Assembly (NCBI RefSeq): GCF_046736045.1
Contig: NZ_CP177134.1
Coordinates: 3,472,001-3,536,000 of the forward strand
DNA from: Leptospira_A sp046736045
GTDB taxonomy: Bacteria > Spirochaetota > Leptospiria > Leptospirales > Leptospiraceae
Reading direction: 5' to 3'
Length of the DNA: 64,000 nucleotides
The notes under the pieces were generated by a model. It saw only the letters and a list, made by a program, of their open reading frames with translations, made no database searches and had not been told where the DNA came from. Of the stretch, positions 52,332 through 61,604 are shown in pieces. Position 1 is the stretch's first letter, and the number at the start of each line of letters is the position of its first letter. The position numbers and the translations under genes were made by a program.

Positions 52332-54614
52332 TTATTTGAAAAACGACAACACACGATGCAATATATAGTGATAATACACTGAAAATAAATTCGGTTTACT
52401 CTCGCCGAAAAGTGCCCTTAATTCAAAATCATCTAACAATATATTATTTTTTACTAAAACTTTGCGTCGAAGCGGAAACTTGACGGATCCGACAGAAAGT
52501 CCATTTAACGAAGAAACAGGATAACCCGCGATATCGGATTTTGTTCCTCCGGAAGATAATAAATTCACATAAGGTTTGATTACGAACTTTCCAGCGAGTA
52601 AAATGGTAGCCCACCATTGATCAGACCAATGATTTGAATTTGAATCAAACGCACCAAGCATCCCATTTATAAGTTTTTCCGTAGGAGACTTTTCAATCGA
52701 AAGTCCGGATATCAATCCCTTGATCTTTTCCCGTTCATCCTGTGAAATGGAATCTTTAAGATGGATCCATGATCTCCGCCAGGTGGCCCAACCCCAAGTT
52801 GTTGCAATCTTCGAAAAATAAAAATCAGATCTTTTATTTGAATCTTCATAACACAAGTTTGTACCTGTGATCATGGAAACCCGATCATCATCCCGGTATT
52901 TTCGAAGCAACTCTTCCGCAAACTGAAAAAAACTGTCATCAGGAATGAAATTTTCTTTCAGTATGATGCCTTTTTCTTCTACCTCGAAAAAGCGATCGAT
53001 CGCATTTTTTTCGGATTTATTAATATCTATATTTTTCTCTCGTCCAAAACATTGAATCTCACATAACCAGTCAACCATTCGATAAACATCTGCTATATCA
53101 TCCGCCGCAAGATATAATTTTTTCGGTTTGAGCTTCTGCAAAAGACCAAAATACTCCGAAATCCCAGTCGGTTTCGCATAACAAAGAATAAGTATTGGAG
53201 TTTCAAAACCAGGTTCCGATTCAGGTAAAAGAGATTTGCCTAAAAACTTTCCACTGAATAAATCAATCGGTTGATAATGTTTAAACGGAATTCCATATAC
53301 TGAATAAAAGAAAGCGAACCTGTACACATTGTCCTTTGGCTTCGCAGGAAGATTCCGATCCAATACAAGAGAAATCAGCTCATCATGTGTTTTAGGCTCA
53401 TACGCACAGTTCATACCTGAATAAAATGCCTGAGCGGCTACTACGGAGGGTTTGCCCCAATAAGTTGCCTCTATCGCCATAGTGGATCTGAATGTTAATG
53501 TTAAATTGCAATTGTCCAAAAGCGCATAGGAACTGATCGGACTATCCGCAGGAATGATGGTAAGCAAGGGAGATGTGACGGAAAAAATTTCCTTAATCTG
53601 GGAATTATCAATTCCGATCAATGCAGGATGAACTCTATAATAAATCATAGTGTTCTTCGCGGAATTCTTCACAAGAGAATCCAATACACTCAGTAACAAT
53701 TCATGTTGACTGCTATAAATTGAATTCTCATATCCCAGACCGATCGCAGCATATTCATCTTCAGACGAATTGAAAAATGCTATGTTATAATAATCAGGAT
53801 TCCAGTTTTCCGGCAACAAACCACTCTTCTGATTGGTAATCAAAGACGGCCAAAAATTTTCCTTAGCGCCTCGTTTGATTTCGAAAAACCGTTTGGCCTT
53901 ATTTTTTTTATCTTCATCGCTTTCGGTACTACTCTCCCAATAATGATGAATCCTTTGTTGAAAATATTCAGGGTCATGGGGAAGTTTATTATGAAAGACT
54001 TCGTATTTATCCCTTGAGCTTCCTCTCTCATGGATCACACAATCGATGCTCAAAGATTCGGCAGCTCTGAAAATCGGACGATGAGTTGCAAACCGACCAT
54101 TGAATAAATAACATCTGTCGATATTCTGCGCTTTAAAAAATTTCAAAAATGATTTGTAGAGAAAAAATTCACTTTCGAATAACTTCATCATGACCGGTAG
54201 CAATTCGGTCAAATCGGGATTCGGCTCCCGATTGAAGTCGATGATGCTGGATAAAGCTCCGAATCCCAAATCTAGGTTCTGATAAAAAATCTTTTTAATA
54301 CTTTCGTTCGAACTCAAATCAAAGCCGGAAATGAATTTTCCGAACTCTAGACTCCATTCATCTTCAAAAAGACTTCCCAAATTAACAAAAGTTATTTTGT
54401 CTTCAAAAAAAGACAATCCTTGGTTTCGACGCCCTATGCAACGACGACAGGTTTCTTCATCATGCGCCAAATTGAGTTCGCAGATTTTTAAATTCGAATT
54501 GCATCCTATGAAAAAAACTTCATCACCCGCATCGATATGGTCTTTCATTATCTCCAAATCAATTTCAAAATGAGGACTCCAAAAAACGAAAGACGAATAA
54601 AAAACTACACGCAT
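52332..54614 (-). CDS. Two-domain protein: N-terminal GT-B/capsule-synthesis-like domain plus degenerate HlpA-like GT-A domain
   Basis: A 760-residue protein. Residues 1-455 open 'MRVVFYSSFVFWSPHFEIDL' and contain 'VIHERGSSRDKYEVFHNKLP', 'YYRVHPALIGIDNSQIKEIF' and 'LLDNCNLTLTFRSTMAIEA' then 'TYWGKPSVVAAQ', similar to GT-B folds used in capsule and polysaccharide synthesis (the RVHP and S-x-E motifs). Residues about 470-750 align with the neighbouring HlpA-like enzyme ('ATTWGWATWRRSWIHLKD', 'HWSDQWWATILLAGKFVIKP'). The metal-binding EDD of that family is changed to KEN ('GIILKENFIPDDSFFQ', about 550), so this domain may be inactive. The frame extends to a GTG at 54656, but ATG 54614 has AGG 7 bases upstream and a natural N-terminus. 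Confidence 0.83.
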   Translation of the reverse strand: MRVVFYSSFVFWSPHFEIDLEIMKDHIDAGDEVFFIGCNSNLKICELNLAHDEETCRRCIGRRNQGLSFFEDKITFVNLGSLFEDEWSLEFGKFISGFDLSSNESIKKIFYQNLDLGFGALSSIIDFNREPNPDLTELLPVMMKLFESEFFLYKSFLKFFKAQNIDRCYLFNGRFATHRPIFRAAESLSIDCVIHERGSSRDKYEVFHNKLPHDPEYFQQRIHHYWESSTESDEDKKNKAKRFFEIKRGAKENFWPSLITNQKSGLLPENWNPDYYNIAFFNSSEDEYAAIGLGYENSIYSSQHELLLSVLDSLVKNSAKNTMIYYRVHPALIGIDNSQIKEIFSVTSPLLTIIPADSPISSYALLDNCNLTLTFRSTMAIEATYWGKPSVVAAQAFYSGMNCAYEPKTHDELISLVLDRNLPAKPKDNVYRFAFFYSVYGIPFKHYQPIDLFSGKFLGKSLLPESEPGFETPILILCYAKPTGISEYFGLLQKLKPKKLYLAADDIADVYRMVDWLCEIQCFGREKNIDINKSEKNAIDRFFEVEEKGIILKENFIPDDSFFQFAEELLRKYRDDDRVSMITGTNLCYEDSNKRSDFYFSKIATTWGWATWRRSWIHLKDSISQDEREKIKGLISGLSIEKSPTEKLINGMLGAFDSNSNHWSDQWWATILLAGKFVIKPYVNLLSSGGTKSDIAGYPVSSLNGLSVGSVKFPLRRKVLVKNNILLDDFELRALFGESKPNLFSVYYHYILHRVLSFFK

Positions 54615-54717
54615 CGGATTACCTGAACGACCGAACCAAACCGAAGTAGGATTCACTGGAAATGATTATATTGTTATACTTCATAAATAATTCTTTAACA
54701 AAACCAGTAGGCTATTG

Positions 54718-55728
54718 TTAACTTACAAACGCCTCATGTATAAATACATTTTCGAACCCGGAATCCAACTCAAGATGAAAATTCAAGAACCCGTTCGGTT
54801 CTTCCAGTTGAAAACTAACAGAAGTAATATCCTTTGATTCAAATTCGATTCTTTGTTTTCCTAATGTGATTGCAACCGGTCTTGTAAAATCCTTACTTAA
54901 TTTAAGAACTATGGTTTTGTCCGCTTCCGGATTTACTTTCAATACAACTCTGAAATCCGAACTTACGCGAAGATAATCTTTATTCTCCGCAAATTCTTCC
55001 GAATAAATCCCGCTGTAAAAATAAGGCAAATCTTCGGATAGGGAAGCTTTGATCATTCGTTTAGGTTCAAAATTCAATCTTTGTGAAATGACTTTGCCCG
55101 GTGTTCCCGCAACAACCGAGTAAGGCGGAACATCCTTATTGACAATTGCATACGCACCGATGACGGAACCTTTATGAATGGTAACTCCCGGAAACACAAC
55201 AGCACCCCAACCCAACCAACAATCGTCTTCAATTACAATCGGATTGTGATGAGTGCTTTTCAAATATTCATCATCCTGCAAAAGTTGATCCTGAAGCCTT
55301 ATATACAATTCCGGTTTCAATCGGAAGTAATGATTGCCGCTCGACAAAAAAATATTCATCGAAAATACGCAGTATCTACCGATTGTAATGTCGCCTACGA
55401 TTACGGATCGATCTAAAATGCTCGAATGATCTCCAATGCTAATCACTCTGTCCGTATTCAATTCGACAAATCTTCCGATATAGGTTTCTTTTCCCAATTT
55501 GATCTTAGCTTCGTTTTGAGTAATCAATATGGCGGATGAATTAATACTTGTTGTCGAAGTCAACTCAACGTTAGCCGGTGGGTTCAGATCGTAATGACTT
55601 TTAAAAGACTTACCTGCAGAAATTTTCGAATTTTCAATTGCAGCTTGAATATTTTCCATATTTCTATACAGATAAATCAAACTGGACAATAACCTTCGCC
55701 ATCGGAATCGGAAAAAAGATTTGATCAT
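54718..55728 (-). CDS. Left-handed beta-helix (hexapeptide) acyltransferase with C-terminal extra domain
   Basis: A 336-residue protein. Residues about 55-205 are hexapeptide repeats typical of O- or N-acetyltransferases of the maltose/galactoside acetyltransferase group: 'IGDHSSILDRSVIVGDITIG', 'RYCVFSMNIFLSSGNHYFRL' (catalytic His), 'NPIVIEDDCWLGWGAVVFPG', 'VTIHKGSVIGAYAIVNKDVP' and 'PPYSVVAGTPGKVI'. The last 120 residues are a beta-rich domain of unknown role ('KTIVLKLSKDFTRPVAITLG'). It probably O-acetylates the glycan before export. Its ATG overlaps the wzt stop (55725-55728), placing it directly after the exporter ATPase. It could instead be the acyltransferase for the 3-amino sugar. 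Confidence 0.88.
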   Translation of the reverse strand: MIKSFFRFRWRRLLSSLIYLYRNMENIQAAIENSKISAGKSFKSHYDLNPPANVELTSTTSINSSAILITQNEAKIKLGKETYIGRFVELNTDRVISIGDHSSILDRSVIVGDITIGRYCVFSMNIFLSSGNHYFRLKPELYIRLQDQLLQDDEYLKSTHHNPIVIEDDCWLGWGAVVFPGVTIHKGSVIGAYAIVNKDVPPYSVVAGTPGKVISQRLNFEPKRMIKASLSEDLPYFYSGIYSEEFAENKDYLRVSSDFRVVLKVNPEADKTIVLKLSKDFTRPVAITLGKQRIEFESKDITSVSFQLEEPNGFLNFHLELDSGFENVFIHEAFVS

Positions 55729-57083
55729 ATAACCTGAAACGAGGATTCCAAATCGGAAAGTCCTGCAAATGGAGAATAAAACTTGTTTCGATCGTGTATG
55801 ATTTCCACCGAACCAAGGTTAAATGTTTTGTGATGTTCGACCGAATTCGTGTATTCGAATTCAGTCAGAGTTTCGAATCTACCGGCATATTCTTCCGGCA
55901 ATGAATAAACAGCCAGATTGATTAAATAATTATCAGGTCTCAGATCCAACTTGATTTTAATTTCTAAGAGACAATCCAACTTATCAAAGAATGCATTTTG
56001 AACAGGTTCCTTGAAATTGTACGAGTATCTGCCGTATGGAACAATATTATCCACAGTCTTAAACGAAATTGAAAAAAAATACTTTCGTCCAGGCATACTT
56101 TCACTTGCCAATCCGATCTTTAAGGATAACAATTCCCCCACATCGAAATGCAGTTTGTTCAAACCCGCCGAATCGGAAAAAGATACTTTATTGATAGTCG
56201 CACTTGATCCGTCATCATAAAGGGTTTTGTAATGGTTCCGTATATCATCATCTTCGAAAGGTTCATTTGATTTTGAGGCGGAATCAAAACCTGCAATGAT
56301 TTTTTTCAGTTTTTCCTTATCCGCATTTTCGGATAAAAAATAAGCCGAAACCGCATTTGTAGAATCTCCGTAATAACCAACCTCTCCATCAATCAAGAGT
56401 ACCGTATTTTTGCAATATTGCTGTATTTGGTTCATAGAATGACTTACAAAAATAAAAGTAACTTCATCTTTTTCCATCAGAGTTTGCATAAAATTAATGC
56501 ACTTGTTTTGAAAAAAAACATCACCGACACTTAACGCTTCATCTACGATGAGCACTTCCGGGCGTAACAAAGCCTGCACGGAAAATGCAAGTTTGACAAA
56601 CATTCCCGAACTGTAAGTTTTCACTGGCTGATCGATATAAGATCCGATTTCTGAAAATTCAAGAATCTCATGAAACTTTGCTTCAATTTCGGAATAACTG
56701 AATCCCAATATGGAACCGTTTAAAAAAACATTTTCTCTGCCTGAAAATTCAGGATTGAAACCACTTCCAAGCTCAAGTAGTGCATTGACTCTTCCTCTCA
56801 CGTTCACATTACCATGAGTAGGTGCCAATGTTCCCGCAATGATCTGAAGTAAGGTGGATTTCCCTGCTCCGTTTCTTCCTATGATCCCGAGAGATTCGCC
56901 CTTTTTAATTTCGATATTTACATCTTTCAAAGCCCAATGTTCTTTTCTGTTTTTTGCAGTCCGGTTGTCATTATTGCCGAAAATCTGTTTTGAATAATCA
57001 TAGAGTCTCGCAAGTCCGCTGTCATAAGAATAATAAACCTTTGATAAATTCGAAATCGAAATTATACTTTCCCCTTTAGACAT
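55725..57083 (-). CDS. wzt: ABC transporter ATP-binding protein for polysaccharide export (Wzt) with C-terminal carbohydrate-binding domain
   Basis: A 452-residue protein. Residues 1-255 are an ABC ATPase: Walker A 'IIGRNGAGKSTLLQIIAG' (about 67-84), signature 'VKTYSSGMFVKLAFS', Walker B 'PEVLIVDEALSVGDVFFQNK' and the H-loop 'FIFVSHSMNQIQQ'. Residues about 290-452 form the Wzt C-terminal beta-sandwich ('FDVGELLSLKIGLASESMPG', 'YLINLAVYSLPEEYAGRFET') that in E. coli O8/O9a recognises the chain end of the exported O-antigen. With Wzm, Wzt moves undecaprenyl-PP-linked O-antigen across the inner membrane. No Wzm permease gene is adjacent or elsewhere in the window. A PhyH gene precedes it by 36 bases. 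Confidence 0.94.
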   Translation of the reverse strand: MSKGESIISISNLSKVYYSYDSGLARLYDYSKQIFGNNDNRTAKNRKEHWALKDVNIEIKKGESLGIIGRNGAGKSTLLQIIAGTLAPTHGNVNVRGRVNALLELGSGFNPEFSGRENVFLNGSILGFSYSEIEAKFHEILEFSEIGSYIDQPVKTYSSGMFVKLAFSVQALLRPEVLIVDEALSVGDVFFQNKCINFMQTLMEKDEVTFIFVSHSMNQIQQYCKNTVLLIDGEVGYYGDSTNAVSAYFLSENADKEKLKKIIAGFDSASKSNEPFEDDDIRNHYKTLYDDGSSATINKVSFSDSAGLNKLHFDVGELLSLKIGLASESMPGRKYFFSISFKTVDNIVPYGRYSYNFKEPVQNAFFDKLDCLLEIKIKLDLRPDNYLINLAVYSLPEEYAGRFETLTEFEYTNSVEHHKTFNLGSVEIIHDRNKFYSPFAGLSDLESSFQVI

Positions 57084-57119
57084 TTACCGATTCCTTTTTT
57101 GCTTCATACGCATTCATAC

Positions 57120-58130
57120 TCATAAATAACTTTGAAAAGCTACTGCATTCGATTTGATAAACTTTTCGGTTTCCTCGTTTGCAAATCTTTTGATAACCGC
57201 TTTTTCGGGAACGGCACCGAACAAATGACTTGTAAAACGAACTTGAAACAAGAGTCTTGAGCCGCTTAACACATGCTTGCCTTTATGGAGACCTCTGGTG
57301 TCTTCAATGATCAGAGTCCCTTTTTTCGCGATGAACTCCTTTATTTTATCCGGAGCAAAATGACTGGAAACTTCAAGATCCGTTTTTCGTTTATCCTGAT
57401 AAAATAGATCAGGCATGGAACGTGATTTATGAGTGCCTTCCACGAAACAGTGCGGCCCTTTATTTTCGTCTATGTCCGAAAGATAAAAAAAGAAGTTCAA
57501 CCACTTCAGATTGTCCATATCGAAATGCCACATCGTAGCTGCATTGTCATTCGGTTCCGGCAAATAATCCGTATTCCACCACATAACAACGCCGGTAGAA
57601 ATCGGGACCGAACCCAAATAATCCTGCGCAATTGACATCATGGATTCATCACTCATGATTTTTTGAACGGAAGGTTCATTCACCAACTCGTCCGAATTTA
57701 ACAAATATCTGATACCCAATAGATTTTTAAAATCAATCGGGGCTTTCGGCAGAACCCTGGAATCGTCTTCACCTAACGGGACAATATGTGTTTTCCCTCT
57801 TAGAGCAAATTCGGTTAAGTTATCAATAGTTTCTTTGTCCAAAATCTGATCCAAAACATAATAACCTTTCTCTTTCAATTCATTCAGAATATTTTTTTTC
57901 TCTTTCTTATTGAATTTACCGAGAATTCCCTTTTTCGAATCGAACTTGCGCTTTGAAAATACGGAAGTTAACAAAAAATGCGATAGATCATTGGAGAGAC
58001 CCTTAGTAACACAAAAAAGATAACGCATACTCAAATAGGAAACGAAAGGAGTTTCCTTTTTTTTGCCGTAAACTCTGAACCCACCTATCAACTTTCTTAT
58101 GGCGCTTATGATTTCCTTAAACTCTTTCAT
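57120..58130 (-). CDS. Phytanoyl-CoA dioxygenase (PhyH) family protein
   Basis: A 336-residue non-haem Fe(II)/2-oxoglutarate-dependent oxygenase. The iron ligands are seen as His-x-Asp in 'ATMWHFDMDNLKWLNFFFYL' and a distal His in 'LIIEDTRGLHKGKHVLSGSR', with Arg for 2-oxoglutarate in 'RLLFQVRFTSHLF'. 'NKGPHCFVEGTHKSRS' is the usual PhyH block. The N-terminal 60 residues are basic. Such enzymes appear in polysaccharide loci and may hydroxylate a sugar, acyl substituent or lipid, but the substrate here is unknown. It lies between the GNAT gene (22 bases upstream) and wzt (36 bases downstream). Confidence 0.88.
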   Translation of the reverse strand: MKEFKEIISAIRKLIGGFRVYGKKKETPFVSYLSMRYLFCVTKGLSNDLSHFLLTSVFSKRKFDSKKGILGKFNKKEKKNILNELKEKGYYVLDQILDKETIDNLTEFALRGKTHIVPLGEDDSRVLPKAPIDFKNLLGIRYLLNSDELVNEPSVQKIMSDESMMSIAQDYLGSVPISTGVVMWWNTDYLPEPNDNAATMWHFDMDNLKWLNFFFYLSDIDENKGPHCFVEGTHKSRSMPDLFYQDKRKTDLEVSSHFAPDKIKEFIAKKGTLIIEDTRGLHKGKHVLSGSRLLFQVRFTSHLFGAVPEKAVIKRFANEETEKFIKSNAVAFQSYL

Positions 58131-58152
58131 TTTATCCTACCGTTAGCTTCAC

Positions 58153-58686
58153 CTAAGCCTGCTTATAATCATTTCTTAAAATGCCAAATTCAATCAAATC
58201 AACTCTGGTTCCTTCCAGATATAAATGCTGTTTACGAATTCCTTCCTGCTGCATTCCCAATTGGTTTGCGAGTTTGATCATGCCCTGATTGACTGAAGCG
58301 GTTCCGCAATAAATCTTTTCCAAATTCAGTTTCAAAAATCCATGTTTCAGCAATTCCTTGCCCGCCAAAACTCCGATACCTTTTCCCCAATGCGATTTAT
58401 TTCCTATGATGATTGCAAACTCGGCGTTTCTGTTTATCATTTCGATATTTTGCAAACTGATATTGCCGATATGACCGTCCGAGGTATGACAAATTGCCCA
58501 GACAATCTGGTTCGTAGTATTTAAGTTTTTAATGAATTTTTCGAAGTATTCGCGGTTATAAAAAAACTTTCCGTGCGAGTTGTATTTACAAACTTCCTGG
58601 TCTTCGAACCAACCGGGATAATCACCGTCCAAGTCGCTCAATTGGAGAGCTCTAACAAAGTATTCATCTGAGAGTTTATATATCAT
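58153..58686 (-). CDS. GNAT-family N-acetyltransferase (RimJ/RimL-like)
   Basis: A 177-residue acetyltransferase. 'YFVRALQLSDLDGDYPGWFE' begins the fold, the acetyl-CoA loop is 'IIGNKSHWGKGIGVLAGKEL' (Q/RxxGxG/A-like WGKGIG), and 'KIYCGTASVNQGMIKLANQL' followed by 'GMQQEGIRKQHLYLEG' is typical of RimJ/RimL and PseH-like enzymes that act on amino sugars or N-termini. ATG 58686 is preferred over the TTG two codons earlier. It is the first gene of the 38-kb minus-strand run, and an AT-rich 110-base region separates it from the divergent GT-C gene. Acetylation of an amino sugar precursor is the likely role, by context. Confidence 0.9.
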   Translation of the reverse strand: MIYKLSDEYFVRALQLSDLDGDYPGWFEDQEVCKYNSHGKFFYNREYFEKFIKNLNTTNQIVWAICHTSDGHIGNISLQNIEMINRNAEFAIIIGNKSHWGKGIGVLAGKELLKHGFLKLNLEKIYCGTASVNQGMIKLANQLGMQQEGIRKQHLYLEGTRVDLIEFGILRNDYKQA

Positions 58687-58796
58687 ATTCAAAACCTATA
58701 TTATCAAATTCAACATTCGATTTAACTATTTATATTTAAATGATAATACAGAATTAATCATTGATATATAAATGGTTAAATATTACCTAAAAATAA

Positions 58797-60473
58797 ATGA
58801 CTTATTATAAAACACATGCTTCCCGAATCAGATTCATTCTCGCGCTGATTCCGGCAATATTGATTGCCGTTATTTCCTCTTGGGATTTGCGATCCAAAGA
58901 ATGTTGGGGAGACGAAGTTTCATCGATCATGGCAGCGAGCGGCCAAATCAGAACATTCAACTACAAATCGGAGACATTGGTCTTTACCGATATGTACAAA
59001 AGATGGATACCCGATCCGCAAGGTCCATATACTAACAAGGAATTCACAAGCGAGGCCTTCTGGAAAAACGACAGGTTTACTAACATATTTAAGGCGACCA
59101 TCGACATTGATCGTGGCAACAGCCTTATTTACAACATTGCACTTCACTACTGGTTGAAAGTCGTAGGTGTCGAAGACAAAAAAATACAGCTACTGAGCAT
59201 ACTTGCTTCATCACTTGCCGTCTTTATTTCGTTCTATTTGATTTTTCTAATTACCAAAAGCAATCTCGGAGCCTTCGTAGGAGCACTGTTGTTTTCCATC
59301 TACCCTACTTTCATTTCCGCTTCCAAAGAAATCAGATCATACTCTTTTGCCTGTCTGTTTTTAATTGCTTCCACCTATCTGTTGATCCGGATTTATCATA
59401 CAAAATCTTCCGAAGTTGGTCGTGAGAAAATATTTTACTACGTCATTTATATGTTATGCGTATCGTTTGCCGTTTTCTCCCATTACAATGCGTGTTTTAT
59501 ATTGATATCCCACCTGGCATTCTTTTTGTTCGCCCGGTTCTGGAATTGGAACGGATACCAATACTTAATCTTATCAGGTTTGACTTTAGTGATCTTACCT
59601 TTTTTCCTTTGGATGGCATATGGCGGCCTGGAAGGAATTCATGTGATGTCAGTTCATAGCTTATTATGGAGACAACGTGCAATCGATTCGAATACTTTGA
59701 TTACCGATATTTCGGGAACATTTTATCCTCTTTGGTGGAATGTTTCCGCCAATTTAAACAATCTTTACGGACAAATGATCTCCAAAGAAGCTTTCGAAAC
59801 TTTCGACTTTAAGGAAAGAAAGCTAATGAATTCGTTTTTAGTTTATGTAATCCTTGTTATATCGGTGATACTTGCGTATTTTTCTTCCAGGAAAAATTTC
59901 AAACTGACTTTCAGTGTTTTTATTCTCAGCATCGTGGGGTATTTTTTCTTTGCGGTTGTATCCACATTGAACGCCCAACATGCGATTCCTCTTATTGTTC
60001 GTTACGGAGTTTTTGCGGGGATTTTCTATCCTTGCATCATAGGAATATTGCTCGGTTCGAGTTTGAAATTTTCAATTTTCAGTCAGGAAAATTTCATGGC
60101 CTTTGTAAAATACCGATTCAAAACACCCAGATTGAACAAAGCTTTACTGCTAGGAACGATCAAAGTTAGTCTTGTATTTTTGTTAATTTTTTCTTTTGTA
60201 AGATCCAGTTTGTTTTTTATTCCGATCGTTTATAAAAACCAGGTTAAAAATCCATACAGCAGAGCCGCCAAACTGATGATAGAGCAAAAAGACAAAAACG
60301 GACGTTTCGTTTTCAGCTCATGGGAAAAAGCAAATTTGGTAAATGTTTATCTCAAAAATCATAATGAGATCAGACAATTGGTAGACGAAAATCAAAAAGA
60401 AACTTTGGTTTTTGTAACGGATAGCGGTAAAAAAATTCCAATCGTACCGATTCCCGAAACGGAATTCAACTAA
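58797..60473 (+). CDS. Polytopic membrane glycosyltransferase, GT39-like
   Basis: A 558-residue GT-C protein, the only plus-strand gene in the right half of the window. Helix 1 is followed by 'SWDLRSKECWGDEVSSIMAA' with Asp39-Glu40 at the catalytic position, then a long periplasmic loop (about 50-105), 'IYNIALHYWLKVVGVED' and 'YPTFISASKEIRSYSFACLF', the family block after helix 3. About ten helices and a short soluble C-terminus follow. It is divergent from the GNAT gene and convergent with wecB (9 bases between stops), so it interrupts the minus-strand polysaccharide genes. The extended first loop distinguishes it from the other GT-C proteins here. Confidence 0.83.
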   Translation: MTYYKTHASRIRFILALIPAILIAVISSWDLRSKECWGDEVSSIMAASGQIRTFNYKSETLVFTDMYKRWIPDPQGPYTNKEFTSEAFWKNDRFTNIFKATIDIDRGNSLIYNIALHYWLKVVGVEDKKIQLLSILASSLAVFISFYLIFLITKSNLGAFVGALLFSIYPTFISASKEIRSYSFACLFLIASTYLLIRIYHTKSSEVGREKIFYYVIYMLCVSFAVFSHYNACFILISHLAFFLFARFWNWNGYQYLILSGLTLVILPFFLWMAYGGLEGIHVMSVHSLLWRQRAIDSNTLITDISGTFYPLWWNVSANLNNLYGQMISKEAFETFDFKERKLMNSFLVYVILVISVILAYFSSRKNFKLTFSVFILSIVGYFFFAVVSTLNAQHAIPLIVRYGVFAGIFYPCIIGILLGSSLKFSIFSQENFMAFVKYRFKTPRLNKALLLGTIKVSLVFLLIFSFVRSSLFFIPIVYKNQVKNPYSRAAKLMIEQKDKNGRFVFSSWEKANLVNVYLKNHNEIRQLVDENQKETLVFVTDSGKKIPIVPIPETEFN

Positions 60474-60482
60474 CAGTAAACG

Positions 60483-61604
60483 CTAAGTTTTTTTGCTTTT
60501 TACTGTAGAAAAATATTTTTTCATGATTTTGATAATTTCGCGGCTGGCACCGAAACGGATCGCAACTTTTTTCTTTGCGATTTTTTTCAGTTCTTTTTCG
60601 GATCGGATCAATTTGGTAGCGGCATTTACAATTTTTGTTTTGGTAGTTCCTGCCAAAATATTTTTGCCTGCTTTTACAAGTCTGATCCATTCCGTCTCAT
60701 CTCTTAAAATCAAAACCGGCTTGTTGATGATAACCGCCTCTTCCTGAATTCCTCCGGAGTCGCTTAACAGGAATTTACAATCTGTCATCAAAGCGACAAA
60801 ATCCAAATTCCCCGCAGGAGGAAGTAACCTAACATCTTTTGATAAAGCCAGATCAAACCGTTTCATTGCAGCTTCCGTTCTGGGATGAATCGGAAATACG
60901 ACAGGGATCTCAGTTGCAATCTGATTGATCGCTTCGACAATCCCCTTTAACTTTATTTTATCGTCCGTATTTTCCGCACGATGAATGGTAAGCAATGCAT
61001 AGTCGTCAGGTAAATTGTATTTCGCCAATCTATCCGGCTTTACCAAACCGATTGTCCTCTTCACCGAATCATTTCCGGTATTGCCTACATGAAACACACG
61101 TCCCTTGGACAATCCTTCTTTTTTCAGATTGGTTACTGAAATCTGATCGGCTGCAAACAATATCTCGCTTAAATGATCGATAATGATCCGATTTTGTTCT
61201 TCTGCCATTTTGCGATTGAAACTTCTGCATCCTGACTCAACATGAAAAATTCCAACCTGGGTTTTAGCAGCGGTTAATGCACCAGCTAACGCTGAATTAG
61301 TGTCTCCCTGAACAATCACCGCATCAGGAAGAAAACCCTTCATGATCGGATACATCTTTTCCATCATAACACTGATCTGTAGCGCAGGGTCCAAAGTTCC
61401 GATACCTAAATTGTGATCGGGAAGTCTCAGATTCAATTCTTGAAAGAAAATAGAATCCATTCTTTCGTCAAAATGCTGCCCTGTATGGATTGTTATATGC
61501 TCGAAATTTTCATCCAATAAAGAAAACAAAGGAGCTAACTTTATTATTTCGGGTCTTGTGCCAAAAACGGTTATGATTCGTTTTTTAATATTTTGTTTGT
61601 CCAT
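60483..61604 (-). CDS. wecB: UDP-N-acetylglucosamine 2-epimerase (non-hydrolysing)
   Basis: A 373-residue GT-B-fold epimerase that interconverts UDP-GlcNAc and UDP-ManNAc or their 3-acetamido-uronate forms. Motifs: 'ITVFGTRPEIIKLAPLFSLL' at the N-terminus, 'ITIHTGQHFDERMDSIFF', 'VIVQGDTNSALAGALTAAK', 'FHVESGCRSFNRKMAEEQNR' and 'LLSDSGGIQEEAVIINKPVL'. The family usually reads 'VEAGLR' where this one has 'VESGCR'. Its neighbourhood (WlbB-like acetyltransferase, DegT aminotransferase) leaves open the WbpI/WlbD type, which epimerises UDP-diacetamido-glucuronate. The ATG overlaps the upstream GT2 stop by one base (TAATG). Confidence 0.92.
   Translation of the reverse strand: MDKQNIKKRIITVFGTRPEIIKLAPLFSLLDENFEHITIHTGQHFDERMDSIFFQELNLRLPDHNLGIGTLDPALQISVMMEKMYPIMKGFLPDAVIVQGDTNSALAGALTAAKTQVGIFHVESGCRSFNRKMAEEQNRIIIDHLSEILFAADQISVTNLKKEGLSKGRVFHVGNTGNDSVKRTIGLVKPDRLAKYNLPDDYALLTIHRAENTDDKIKLKGIVEAINQIATEIPVVFPIHPRTEAAMKRFDLALSKDVRLLPPAGNLDFVALMTDCKFLLSDSGGIQEEAVIINKPVLILRDETEWIRLVKAGKNILAGTTKTKIVNAATKLIRSEKELKKIAKKKVAIRFGASREIIKIMKKYFSTVKSKKT

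Noticed and set aside
58754..58779. Near-palindrome TTAATCATT...AATGGTTAA before the plus-strand GT-C gene
   Set aside because: It has one mismatch in very AT-rich DNA where such matches are expected by chance.
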